Source of the DNA: CAZCSK01 sp964501265
Lineage (GTDB): Bacteria > Actinomycetota > CADDZG01 > JAHWKV01
DNA length: 64,000 nucleotides
NCBI GenBank assembly: GCA_964501265.1
Contig: CAZCSK010000002.1
Location: 124,001 to 188,000 of the forward strand
Direction of reading: 5' to 3'
In this document: piece by piece, positions 42,896-52,015 of the stretch
Position numbering within the stretch: the first letter of the stretch is position 1
Layout: the number at the start of each line of letters is the position of its first letter
Translations under genes and position numbers: made by a program
The notes under the pieces: model-generated
Told to the model about the DNA's origin: nothing
The model's database searches: none
The model's input: only the letters and a program-made list of their open reading frames with translations

Positions 42896-45182
42896 CCACT
42901 CGCTCCTTTTGTGCGTCGGTTCGTCCAAATCGAGACAGCGCCCACTGTTGTGGAAGCTCGTATTGCATATTGATGGAGTCGTCCGAGCCTTTGCCTCGCG
43001 TCGCCTCAAGCATCGCCCGATCTGTTAACTGGTGCGCTTTGCGGTCGCCCATCAGCGAGGGGACCGGGATGCGCATTCGGAAAGCGAGGCGTCGCAGAGC
43101 GGAGTCGCGCATCTCATAGAACACCTGGGCAAGCCCGCCTGGGGCTGCGATCATGAGCAGTAGCGCGCCGGTACCGGCCGCCGCGTACTGAATCAGCGGG
43201 TTGGTCGAGAAAAACGTGAGCATGGACATGAATGTGAATCCGATCAGGGGCCCCGCGACGCCGCCAAGCCCGCCGATAACCGAGAAGAGAAACATCTGCA
43301 AGCTCTGGTCGGCGGTGAACGACTCGGGTGTCACCGACCGCTGATGGAACGCGAAAAGCGCGCCCGCCAACGCCGCGAGAAATCCCGAGATGGCGAATGC
43401 GCTCAACCGAGCACGCAGCACGTTGATTCCGAACGATTGTGCCGTGGCCTCATTGGACCTGATGGCTATCAGTACGCGCCCTGTTCGGGTCCGACGAAGT
43501 CCAACGACCATCAGGACTACCAAAGTGACCATGACCATCATGAAGTAGTAATAGATTCGAGCATCGTCGAAATCCATCCCCAGAAACTTCGGCCGATTCA
43601 GAGACTCGGGAAGAAAGCGGCCAAAGTACTTTTCGTCGATGAACATCGCCCGGGCGCTCACCGAGAACGCCAGTGTGGAGATAGCCAGATGAAGGCCGCG
43701 CAATTTGAGCGCCGGGATTCCCACCAGTACGGCCGCCACCGCCCCAGCAAGACCACCTAGCAGAAGAGCGAATAGGAAAGGAAGCCTTGACGAAGCCGCC
43801 GCCCACGCCCCGATGGCCGCAAAGCCGAATTGCCCGAGGGACATCTGCCCGGCCCATCCGGTCAGGACCAGAAGTGAAAGCCCCACAATGGCATAGATAA
43901 AGAAGACGGCAAGCAAAGTAGTGTTGCTCGCCGAAAGCGCCCAGGGCAACCCCAAGAGCACGGCCGAGCCGACAAAGGCACTCAATCGGACGGTCTTGGC
44001 CACCTGCGGAAGGCTTCGCAATTCCCGGGGAATGGGGCGAACCTCCCGTGTAATCTCGAACCCGGCGATCTCTTCACGATCCGCACGTGTCGACTGGTAA
44101 CGCTGCAGAAGCAAGAGACCTCCGACGAGGAACACGATAAAGAAGTCGAGGGGCGAGGTTGAAGAGAAGGCGTACTGCACTGCGATCTCCAAGAAGCCAA
44201 GAACAAACGCGCCGAGCCCCACCATCCAAAGGCTCTTGAACCGCGCTATCACCGCCACAGCGAGGATCAAAACAAGCTGGTCGACCGGGATGTTCACCGT
44301 GTTGCGTGCGCCGCCGAACTGAGCGCTAGAACCAAACGCGCCAACAACTCCGGCGATTCCGGCCAGCAGTCCGGACATGATCCAAACCCGACTGGTAACC
44401 GCCATTACGTTCACGCCCAGAGTCTCGGCACGCGCCGGGCTCTCGGCCGATGCACGGATGGCGACTCCGGTGTCGCTCCTGCGAAGATAAAGCGAGATAC
44501 CTATGACCGAAGCCAGCGCCGCCAAGATAATGAGAACGTCGCCAAAGCGAAGGCGGGCAAAGATGTCGATCTGCCAGGTGAAGTCAAAGGGCGGCGCGGT
44601 CGGTACTCGCGCGGCCCGGCGCTGAATCTGCTCAGGGATGAGCCAGCCGGTGACAGTCGGCAGAAATCCAGCCAGCGCCTGGCCTGCAAAAACCGTGACA
44701 AGGGTCAACATCAGCCGGGGCGACTTGGTGAAGCGTCGGACAAGTGTGTGATAGGCGATGTAGTTAATGAGGGCGGCAAAAGCGATCCCAACGATCATCG
44801 CGATCACAAAATTGACTCCACGCGCGAGGGGGCCGGGAGCGGCGAGACACCCGCAAACACCGTTCAGAATGCGCAACAAGATCTGGCCCTGAACCAGACC
44901 GGTGAAGATCGTTCCGGCGGCCAGCCCGAGTTGTAACTGGGAGAAGTTGATGAACTTGTTGGCGCGGTAGACGAGAACGATTGCCACCGCGTGCAAAGTG
45001 ATTGTGGCCGCACCCCCCAGCCCGAGCACGTAAAGTCCGAAGGGCATGGTGCGCGGGAAAAACTGAACCGCGATCATGAGCCCGAAGAGCGCGATCAATT
45101 CGTTGCGATACTCGAAGCGCCATAAGCGCGCAAGAATGCCCGGCTCCGGGGCCGAGATTTCGGGAGTCGACACTGCACTCAC
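42888..45182 (-). CDS. LivH-LivM fused branched-chain amino acid type ABC permease
   Basis: 764 aa from GTG. LivH-like half (about 25-320) with EAA-type loop RASAESPARAETLGVNV, and LivM-like half (about 390-690) with RSNEATAQSFGINV and the GGLGGVAGPLIG motif. About 16-18 helices in total, so one chain makes the whole pore. The hydrophilic C-terminal tail ends next to the start of the ATPase fusion. Together the two fusions form a complete Liv-type transporter that would take substrates from type I binding proteins such as copies K to E in the same operon. Confidence 0.92.
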   Translation of the reverse strand: MSAVSTPEISAPEPGILARLWRFEYRNELIALFGLMIAVQFFPRTMPFGLYVLGLGGAATITLHAVAIVLVYRANKFINFSQLQLGLAAGTIFTGLVQGQILLRILNGVCGCLAAPGPLARGVNFVIAMIVGIAFAALINYIAYHTLVRRFTKSPRLMLTLVTVFAGQALAGFLPTVTGWLIPEQIQRRAARVPTAPPFDFTWQIDIFARLRFGDVLIILAALASVIGISLYLRRSDTGVAIRASAESPARAETLGVNVMAVTSRVWIMSGLLAGIAGVVGAFGSSAQFGGARNTVNIPVDQLVLILAVAVIARFKSLWMVGLGAFVLGFLEIAVQYAFSSTSPLDFFIVFLVGGLLLLQRYQSTRADREEIAGFEITREVRPIPRELRSLPQVAKTVRLSAFVGSAVLLGLPWALSASNTTLLAVFFIYAIVGLSLLVLTGWAGQMSLGQFGFAAIGAWAAASSRLPFLFALLLGGLAGAVAAVLVGIPALKLRGLHLAISTLAFSVSARAMFIDEKYFGRFLPESLNRPKFLGMDFDDARIYYYFMMVMVTLVVLMVVGLRRTRTGRVLIAIRSNEATAQSFGINVLRARLSAFAISGFLAALAGALFAFHQRSVTPESFTADQSLQMFLFSVIGGLGGVAGPLIGFTFMSMLTFFSTNPLIQYAAAGTGALLLMIAAPGGLAQVFYEMRDSALRRLAFRMRIPVPSLMGDRKAHQLTDRAMLEATRGKGSDDSINMQYELPQQWALSRFGRTDAQKERVGG

Positions 45183-45197
45183 CTTGGCGCCACCAAG

Positions 45198-45908
45198 TCA
45201 ATTACCTCCACTGGCGAGGTTGGTTGAGAGGACCGCGTCGCTGGACAGCAAGGCGTCGATCACCATCGCCTGGCTGGAGCGAGCCTGCGCGAGTGCGATT
45301 TCTCTCGCCGCGATTTGGTTGCCGCTCAGGATGGCCGAAAGAAGGTCGCGGTGCTCGTGGACCATGACCTCGGCCTTCGCGTGAGGCAGGGCCAGGTGGA
45401 AGTACCGCAGAAGTTGATCCAGCACCTGCTCAAGAGCATGCGTGATGCGTTGGTTACCTGCAAATCGTGCGATCCCGACGTGAAGGTCGCGATTGGCTGA
45501 AAGAAATTGGATGATGCTGCTTCGGTCGGTTGGGTCGTAGGCGGCCTGAGCTAACTCGTCCAGCTCACGCAAGTGGTCGATGACTCCCCCAGCGGACGCG
45601 GCAAGACCGGCGGCCTCTACTTCCAAAAGGCTTCGGAGCCCGAACAAATCTCGGGCGTCCTTGACCGTAACCGGCCTCACCTGGTAACCGGAGCGCGCGA
45701 TCGACTCGACCAAGCCCTCCCTTCGCAAGCGTGCGAGGGCCTCTCGCACTGGGGCCTTGCTGACCCCAAGGTCTGCGGCCAATTCGGACTCGGTAAGAGA
45801 TGACCCGGGCGCTACGTCCAGCTCCAGAATGCTTTTTCTCAGGCGCGTGTAAGTCTGATCGCTCAGACTGACCCGACCGTCGTGCTTGCTGAGAAGGGAT
45901 GAGACCAT
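45198..45908 (-). CDS. GntR-family regulator, FadR/FCD type
   Basis: 236 aa. Winged helix (about 15-80, with GVSKAPVREALARLRREGLVES) and an all-alpha FCD ligand domain with metal-site histidines (LHVGIA, MVHEHRDLL). Strong Shine-Dalgarno AGGAGG before the ATG. First gene of the minus-strand run, 15 nt before the LivHM fusion, so it probably controls the transport operon and itself. Paralogous to the regulator at 63365. Confidence 0.9.
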   Translation of the reverse strand: MVSSLLSKHDGRVSLSDQTYTRLRKSILELDVAPGSSLTESELAADLGVSKAPVREALARLRREGLVESIARSGYQVRPVTVKDARDLFGLRSLLEVEAAGLAASAGGVIDHLRELDELAQAAYDPTDRSSIIQFLSANRDLHVGIARFAGNQRITHALEQVLDQLLRYFHLALPHAKAEVMVHEHRDLLSAILSGNQIAAREIALAQARSSQAMVIDALLSSDAVLSTNLASGGN

Positions 45909-46114
45909 GGCGTCCTCCTAGATGATTGCGATGTTCAGTAAGGGGGGCTGAACCTCGCAACATCTAGGGACACTAATCCCGCAGTCATTGGCAAGTCAAG
46001 GGGCCAGAGCTAGTTCCGTGGGATATTTTCGCCAATTCGCCAAACGCCGCGACCTGGCCACTCGAAAGTGGTCGCAGTGGCGCTCGGAGCCGCATGTTGT
46101 AGTAGCATGTATCT

Positions 46115-46363
46115 ATGCTCACAGTACCCGAGGCCGCACGCAGAACGGGCAAGAACCCCGAGACCATTCGACGTTGGATCCGCTCCGGCCGTCTCCGCTC
46201 CAAGAAGCTTGGGACCCAACATCTGATCGAGGAGGCGGATCTTGAGACAGTGGTCGACGCAAACAAGTCCCTTCCCTTACCCAGGGGATGGGACAAGACC
46301 TGGACTGGAGAGTCAATGCCCGACTGGGTAGCCCTCGTACGGGAGATACGCGACACGCGGTGA
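46115..46363 (+). CDS. Antitoxin with MerR/excisionase-like helix-turn-helix
   Basis: 82 aa. MLTVPEAARRTGKNPETIRRWIRSGRL is a typical excisionase-family HTH; the C-terminal half (about 50-82) would wrap the toxin. One nucleotide separates it from the PIN-domain gene. A -10-like TAGCAT lies 6 nt before the ATG, suggesting a leaderless message. Confidence 0.8.
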   Translation: MLTVPEAARRTGKNPETIRRWIRSGRLRSKKLGTQHLIEEADLETVVDANKSLPLPRGWDKTWTGESMPDWVALVREIRDTR

Positions 46364-46364
46364 C

Positions 46365-46763
46365 ATGCTCGTACTCGATGCCAACGTCGTATTGGCAGCG
46401 GCGGCCGCCCAGGATGGATTCGATCTTTTCGGAAAAGAAGATCTCGTCGCGCCTCCTCTACTCTGGCCGGAGGTCCGCTCCGTCCTGCATGTCTCCGTTT
46501 GGAGAAAAGTCATTTCTGCAGAGGTCGCCAGTCGGTCCTTAACTGCACTTGAATCCGGGCGCGTGCGGGAACGTCGTCACCGGCGACTCGGGGCTGAAGC
46601 GTGGCGAATCGCCGACGACCTCGGTTGGGCAAAGACCTACGACGCGGAGTACCTGGCTCTTGCGCTTCTTCTCGGTGGCAAGATCGCTACTTTCGATCGC
46701 CGCCTGCGTCGCGCAGCCGAACATTTAGGTATAGGAATAGATCTGCTGGCGGGAAGTGCGTAG
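46365..46763 (+). CDS. vapC: VapC-type PIN-domain ribonuclease toxin
   Basis: 132 aa. The PIN acidic residues are visible: Asp in LDANVVL (near 5), Glu in WPEVRSVL (near 36), Asp in TYDAEYLALA (near 92) and Asp in TFDRRLRR (near 110). These ribonucleases cleave tRNA or rRNA when freed from the antitoxin. The pair lies between the GntR/transport operon and the copy N-M-L operon, convergent with copy L. Confidence 0.87.
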   Translation: MLVLDANVVLAAAAAQDGFDLFGKEDLVAPPLLWPEVRSVLHVSVWRKVISAEVASRSLTALESGRVRERRHRRLGAEAWRIADDLGWAKTYDAEYLALALLLGGKIATFDRRLRRAAEHLGIGIDLLAGSA

Positions 46764-46806
46764 ATCTTAGACGGAGCTCAAGCTGAAAGCCGCATCGAAG
46801 CAATAG

Positions 46807-48534
46807 TCACTGATCGGCGATGCGACGAGGATCCGCATCGCAAGGGCCATCGGAGAACGGGAAGTTTGGATCGGACGGCCACTGAGCAGCTTTGTACCGA
46901 TTGCCTTCGCCGGGAAGTCTGTAGCAACCCGAACCAGGTTGGCCTTCCGGGGGAGTTCCGGCAGGGTCCCACCACTCGACCATGGCGTCGTTTACAAATG
47001 AGTAGCCCCCCAAACCATAGCCTCCGCTAGGAATAAAAGGTGATGTACTCGAATAGGAGAATGTTCGGAGTGCTCGCTGGACGGAATCGGGATTAGGCCG
47101 GGGCCCGGCACCTTGGATCACCGTGAAGAGTTGGAGCATTGAGTAGTAAAGCCAGTATCCGTACGAAAAGTTCGGCTCGCCCACGGTATCGACTTCCTTG
47201 TAGGCCGCATACCAGAAGTCCTTTGTTGGGCCAGGTGAACGCCACCGCCAAGTGACACCGAAAGCATTCCGCCATTGCGCTGAATTGAAGAGCCTCGCAG
47301 TGGAGGAAGCGTCGTATTGATAGCTACCGTCAACGAGCCATTCTGGAAAATATCCGCTCGACGTTGCAACATTTGTCGCAAGCAAGGTCGGATCAGCGGC
47401 CGTGAGTGGGATTACGGTAGTAACGTTTTCTTGACGAAAGCTTGCCATGGCCTGCGTCGTGGTAGGGCCTTCCGTAGTTTCTCCCTGTTCAATCCACTTC
47501 ACCGTGAAAGTTAGATTGCATTGAGCAGCCGCCTCAGCTTTGAGAGCCTCCATTAGCAGCCGCCCATATTCGAGGTCAAAGGTTATTCCGAACTTCCGAA
47601 TGCGATCTCTAAGTAGAGGGTCCCCTGCCCTTTCTGCCTTTCTCCCCGCGAACATTCGGCAAATTGCACCGGCAGTACTATGCGCATCGGACTCGATATC
47701 GGGCGACAAAGAATAGACGTATGGAGCGTTCGCCCTCAAGAAACTGCTGTCCCATTTCAAGTTGTTGACAATTCCGACCATGATCACGATCTTGCCCGAG
47801 GCGATTCCACCGGCGTACGCCGACGCGGCGTTGTGTTGGGTGAAACCACTTACCAGAAAGGGTTTCATCTCCAGAGTTGTCGCTGCGTCGGCACGGCGGC
47901 GCGCTTCGCTGCCACCCGTCGACGCTAGAGCGACTACATGAACACTCCTACCGTAAGTCTGGAAGCGTTCGTTGAAGTACCGCACGTAGGCTTTGGCGGT
48001 CCGCACGGCGCTGGGGTCCGACGACTGAATTGGATCGTTGAGATCGCCGTTGTACCCAGTCAGCGCATCTGATAACCAATTGTTGAAAAGCACAACTTTG
48101 ATCTCGTCTGCGGTGACGCCTTTGTAAGTGGCGCCGCCGTTGTCGCCCTGGAAGAAAGCAACACACGGGGGCGACAAAGGATCCTCACTTTGTCGCGGAG
48201 GATTGCCCACGCACTTCTTAAGTCGGCCGCGCCTTTGCCCGGGGCGACCCAGGGTGGATTCAGTGAGCTGGTCCCCTCCTTGTCGGGCACCGGAACCAAA
48301 TCCCAGGTCGCCGGACGATCCGCCCTCTAAATTGGATAGGTCTGACTCTCCCCGAGCGCTGCCGGGAACGGGCGCATATTCGGCCAATGTCGTGGGGTCC
48401 GCAATTGGCACCAAAAGGGCCGACGGAAGGATCAAGGCGAGCGCCCCGGCAACGAAGATAAAACCGATAGCAGGATAGCGCCGAAGCGCTTCTTTCCTGC
48501 GATTTACCTGTCGTCGGCGCGCTGCTATCGACAC
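46807..48534 (-). CDS. Diverged solute-binding paralogue, copy L
   Basis: 575 aa from GTG within the terminal codons of copy M. The most diverged member: the helix (about 21-45, IGFIFVAGALALILPSALL) is preceded by a longer basic segment, and both the CxxGQxC pair and the CxC motif are missing, leaving six cysteines. KKC...PPC, GVTADEIKVV and the FNERFQTYGR motif keep it in the family. The C-terminus extends ten residues past the usual Cys (GPCDADPRR...), possible because no gene starts in its end. Confidence 0.83.
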   Translation of the reverse strand: MSIAARRRQVNRRKEALRRYPAIGFIFVAGALALILPSALLVPIADPTTLAEYAPVPGSARGESDLSNLEGGSSGDLGFGSGARQGGDQLTESTLGRPGQRRGRLKKCVGNPPRQSEDPLSPPCVAFFQGDNGGATYKGVTADEIKVVLFNNWLSDALTGYNGDLNDPIQSSDPSAVRTAKAYVRYFNERFQTYGRSVHVVALASTGGSEARRRADAATTLEMKPFLVSGFTQHNAASAYAGGIASGKIVIMVGIVNNLKWDSSFLRANAPYVYSLSPDIESDAHSTAGAICRMFAGRKAERAGDPLLRDRIRKFGITFDLEYGRLLMEALKAEAAAQCNLTFTVKWIEQGETTEGPTTTQAMASFRQENVTTVIPLTAADPTLLATNVATSSGYFPEWLVDGSYQYDASSTARLFNSAQWRNAFGVTWRWRSPGPTKDFWYAAYKEVDTVGEPNFSYGYWLYYSMLQLFTVIQGAGPRPNPDSVQRALRTFSYSSTSPFIPSGGYGLGGYSFVNDAMVEWWDPAGTPPEGQPGSGCYRLPGEGNRYKAAQWPSDPNFPFSDGPCDADPRRIADQ

Positions 48535-50183
48535 TGCTGGGTCCGGTCAAAGAAGGGTTGGGGCCCATTTGGCCAGCTGCCAAGGGACCATCGTGCTCCT
48601 CTATATAGATAGCAATAGCCCGCGGTAGGTGCGGACGCTTGAGGGGCGTCTGCTGACCAATAGATGAGAGGGAAATCGTTGACCATCGCGTGATCTCCCG
48701 GACCGAAGCCAACTTCGGGCTGCCAGTACGGTGATTTTCCTGTTCCCGGATTCGGAAAGCTCGTGGCCTGAAGACCTTTTTCGAACGCTGTCGCCGTAAG
48801 CCTTGGTCCCGCCATCTGAATGCCCGATGCGAGAAGCAGCATTCCCTCATAAAGGGGGCTCAAGTAATACTCAGCAAATTGCGGGATCTTCGCGTCGGGC
48901 AACACTTCCTTAATGGCCCAGTACCACGGTCGATCCTCGAATGGGATCGGCTTGCCCCAGGCGCCCACGCCGAAGATGCGTGAGGATTCATCTGGACACA
49001 AACTGAAAGCTCTCTCCCCGAAGAGGCCGGAGAGTCCGTTGGCCACCCATTCCGGTTGGTACTGACTCGGGGCCGAGCGAGACGTGGAGGCGCAGTCTCG
49101 AAAGATAAGACCACTTTGCTCTAGAGCGGTACAGAAGCAAAGGATGGAGGTGACACCGGCAGCCTGAAAGTTCGCGGCGACACCTCGCCAGTAGTTGGGA
49201 TCGGTTCGACTTTCAACCTCGATGACCGTGACGGGGGCTGAATCGCACCTGCGCATTGCGTCCACCAACTGCTCGACAGTGGGCGGACTGCCTGAGTTTC
49301 GATCAAGAGCAATTCCGAAAACTCTCTTCGACCCAGCTAGCAAAGGTCCCGCATGGGAGGCGTTGCGTCCCGCGAGAGACTTGCAGATGAACTCGCCGAC
49401 ATTCTTATTGATCTCGTCTAGCGTCGGAAAATAAGTCCACCGATACGGGGCTAGCTTATTAAATGAATCGGATGTCCCGTAGGTGCCTTCCACAGATACA
49501 CCGAGAACACCCTTCCGGGCAAGCTGCTCGAAGAACGGATCGCTTCCATCGGGCCAGTACCAGTTGACCGCCGCGAATGCCCGCTGCTCCTCGGCAACAC
49601 TTATCGCAGCTGCCCTTTGCTGGACCGGATCGAAGATGTCCTTGGGCTTTGGGATCTCCTGAACTGTCAGACGTCGTCCATAAAACTCAAAGCGGCGGTT
49701 GAAGAAGGCGAAGATCGCCTCGGCTAGATTTATGCTTTCCCTAGAACCGTCGTAAGCGTAGGACACCCTAGTCTCATCTCGAGTCACCCCCTTGGTTGTT
49801 GCGCCACCGTTGTCCCCCTGCCAGTAGTTCAAGCAAGGCGGGGACTGAGGGTCCTCAATCTGGCGCGGTGGATCTCCGACACAGCGACGAACGCGGGCCT
49901 TCTCGATGACTTTCTTCGAGGGGGAGATCCCTGGTGTAACTGAGCCCTCGCAGAGTTGCCCCGTTGCACACAGTCCCCCGGCGCCGGTCCCAAACTGGCT
50001 CGATTGTTTTTCGGGAGAATCCTCGATCTGCTCGACCACCTGCGGAGCGAACTCGGAAACCGACTGAGGAGATGGCGGCACGACGACCAGTGCAATTGCA
50101 GCGATCACGAGAAGTAGAAGACCCGCGAACCCGCCATATATGAGAGTTACGGTGCGCGATTGGCGACTGGCTGGTGAACTCAA
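48525..50183 (-). CDS. Membrane-anchored Liv-type solute-binding paralogue, copy M
   Basis: 552 aa from a TTG at 50183 whose TTGA overlaps the copy N stop; upstream in-frame starts run through copy N. LIYGG-class helix, CATGQLC, GVTRDETRVS, CFC. Twelve cysteines, with an extra pair in the second half (RDC and SLC). End RTQQCR, whose codons hold the GTG of copy L. Middle gene of the N-M-L operon. Confidence 0.84.
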   Translation of the reverse strand: MSSPASRQSRTVTLIYGGFAGLLLLVIAAIALVVVPPSPQSVSEFAPQVVEQIEDSPEKQSSQFGTGAGGLCATGQLCEGSVTPGISPSKKVIEKARVRRCVGDPPRQIEDPQSPPCLNYWQGDNGGATTKGVTRDETRVSYAYDGSRESINLAEAIFAFFNRRFEFYGRRLTVQEIPKPKDIFDPVQQRAAAISVAEEQRAFAAVNWYWPDGSDPFFEQLARKGVLGVSVEGTYGTSDSFNKLAPYRWTYFPTLDEINKNVGEFICKSLAGRNASHAGPLLAGSKRVFGIALDRNSGSPPTVEQLVDAMRRCDSAPVTVIEVESRTDPNYWRGVAANFQAAGVTSILCFCTALEQSGLIFRDCASTSRSAPSQYQPEWVANGLSGLFGERAFSLCPDESSRIFGVGAWGKPIPFEDRPWYWAIKEVLPDAKIPQFAEYYLSPLYEGMLLLASGIQMAGPRLTATAFEKGLQATSFPNPGTGKSPYWQPEVGFGPGDHAMVNDFPLIYWSADAPQASAPTAGYCYLYRGARWSLGSWPNGPQPFFDRTQQCR

Positions 50184-51802
50184 CGGCAGGCCCCCGGATC
50201 CAAAAGGAACAGCTTGGATTCCACGTCTGGAATCTGCTTTGGATCGTATCGTCGGCCCCGATCGACATAACACCAACTACCTCTGCCGTCATCGCCCGCA
50301 ATACTGTATCGGTAAGACGGCGCGGCATCGCTCCACCACACGACTCCCACGTCATCGACCATCGTGTGGCGACCTGGGAATCCGACTCGGGCTTGGTAAT
50401 AGGGCGGCCCCCCGGCTCCTGGGTTCGGGAAACGAGTTCTGAACAATCCCTGCTCGAAGGTGGAGGGCGTGAGGTTGGGACCGGCCATCTGAAAGCCGGA
50501 CGCTAGCATCAGAAGCGAACGGTAATAAGTGACGTCCTGTGGCTCGACGCTCTGTTCGCCGACCGCCCAGGTCGCTGGTTCATCCGATATCGGGTTGATC
50601 TTGTTGGTCGTAAATATGCCGAATAGGCGCCCCCGCTCGTCTGCGGGGGAACGATCGGCGGCGAAATTAAATTCGAGCTCGAGGGCGTGACCCATGCCGC
50701 TAAAAATCCACTCCGGGTGGTAACCGGCCTCATTGGCATTTTGCATAGTATTGGACGTGATCGCGTTTGCTCGGTAGGCAAGGTAACGATCGTCAGCGTG
50801 GAACAATACTGAGGTAATGCCATCGGCTTGAAGCTGAGCAATCTGGACCTGCCGCTGGGTTTGATCCGCATTCATATCGAACTCGTAGATCTGTGCTGAA
50901 ACGCGGCAACGACTCATCTCGGCCAACAGGGGCGAAGGGTCGAGTCGCTGCTGCTTGGTGATTACGATGCCGAACTTGCGGGGACTGGAGATGAACTCGG
51001 GCCCTGCGAATCTTGCGGATCGGTTGGCAAGAGAATTACAGACGAGGCTGCCGAGCGCGTGGGCCGCCACCTCGCCGGGCGGCCTGAACCCCCACACGTG
51101 GGGTCTTAGCCTCTCCAAACGATCCCCGTCCTCGGTAAGGACCTGCGGCGCCACGATCAGACCGCGTCTGGCAATCTCCTCAAGGAAGCCCGGGGGGAGG
51201 CTGTTATATGCATCATAGGCTCCCATCGCGAAAGCTCCCGTATCACTTACCGCTATAGCGGCCGCCTGTCCATCGCTGGTTGGCTGGTATTCCACCAAAC
51301 GAAGAGAGCGTCCATAGAACTCGTAACGAGAGTTGAAGTGCGCAAGGAATCGTTGCGTCCGAGCAGCGGTGCCGCCTTTGCCAACTGCGACCCGAATCTC
51401 GTCGCGAGTTACTCCCTTCCAAGTGGCGCCCCCGTTTTCGCCCTTCCAGAAGTTCACACAAGGAGGAGATTGAGGATCTTCGGTTTGTCTTGGGGGGTCG
51501 CCGACGCAGCGTTTCACGCGGGCCCTCTCTATGACTTGTTTGGTCGATAGGGCGCGGGCCTGTTCTTCCTCGCAAATTTGGCCCGGCGCACATGCACCAG
51601 CGCCGTTACCAAACTGACTCGACTGTTGTTCGGGTGCATGGTCTATCTGCTCCTGGGCTTGAGGGGCGAACTCAGAAACTGATGGAGGAGACGGTGGCAA
51701 TACGACTAATGCAATTGCAGCGACGACGAGCAGAACGATGCCCGCAATTGACGCGTATGCGATGGTGATGGTCTTAGACTGGCGCTTTCGAACTTTCGAC
51801 AT
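50180..51802 (-). CDS. Membrane-anchored solute-binding paralogue lacking CxC, copy N
   Basis: 540 aa, the shortest copy. IAYAS-class helix, CAPGQIC, KRC...PPC, GVTRDEIRVA. The CxC motif is replaced (SVLFHADD) and eight cysteines remain. The end, DVESKLFLLDPGACR, resembles copies O and P rather than the FFDRTxPCR type, so N, O, P and the relic at 19603 form a second subfamily. First gene of the N-M-L operon; GAGGG precedes the ATG. Confidence 0.86.
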   Translation of the reverse strand: MSKVRKRQSKTITIAYASIAGIVLLVVAAIALVVLPPSPPSVSEFAPQAQEQIDHAPEQQSSQFGNGAGACAPGQICEEEQARALSTKQVIERARVKRCVGDPPRQTEDPQSPPCVNFWKGENGGATWKGVTRDEIRVAVGKGGTAARTQRFLAHFNSRYEFYGRSLRLVEYQPTSDGQAAAIAVSDTGAFAMGAYDAYNSLPPGFLEEIARRGLIVAPQVLTEDGDRLERLRPHVWGFRPPGEVAAHALGSLVCNSLANRSARFAGPEFISSPRKFGIVITKQQRLDPSPLLAEMSRCRVSAQIYEFDMNADQTQRQVQIAQLQADGITSVLFHADDRYLAYRANAITSNTMQNANEAGYHPEWIFSGMGHALELEFNFAADRSPADERGRLFGIFTTNKINPISDEPATWAVGEQSVEPQDVTYYRSLLMLASGFQMAGPNLTPSTFEQGLFRTRFPNPGAGGPPYYQARVGFPGRHTMVDDVGVVWWSDAAPSYRYSIAGDDGRGSWCYVDRGRRYDPKQIPDVESKLFLLDPGACR

Positions 51803-52015
51803 GTCAAACCCTCACTTGGGTACCGTCGCTCCACTCCACTCTAGTCTTAACCAGGAATCACCTCTGTGGAGCAACCAGCCACCCGTATTCAATCGGCAGA
51901 TGTAGGACGTTAGGTTGAGGTCTACATTCCTCAAACTTAACCCCCCTCGAACCGCTTGCGCGCGCCCCAAAGGCAGGGGTCAGCGCAGAGGACAGCGCTC
52001 ACCCTCGCGCTCCTG

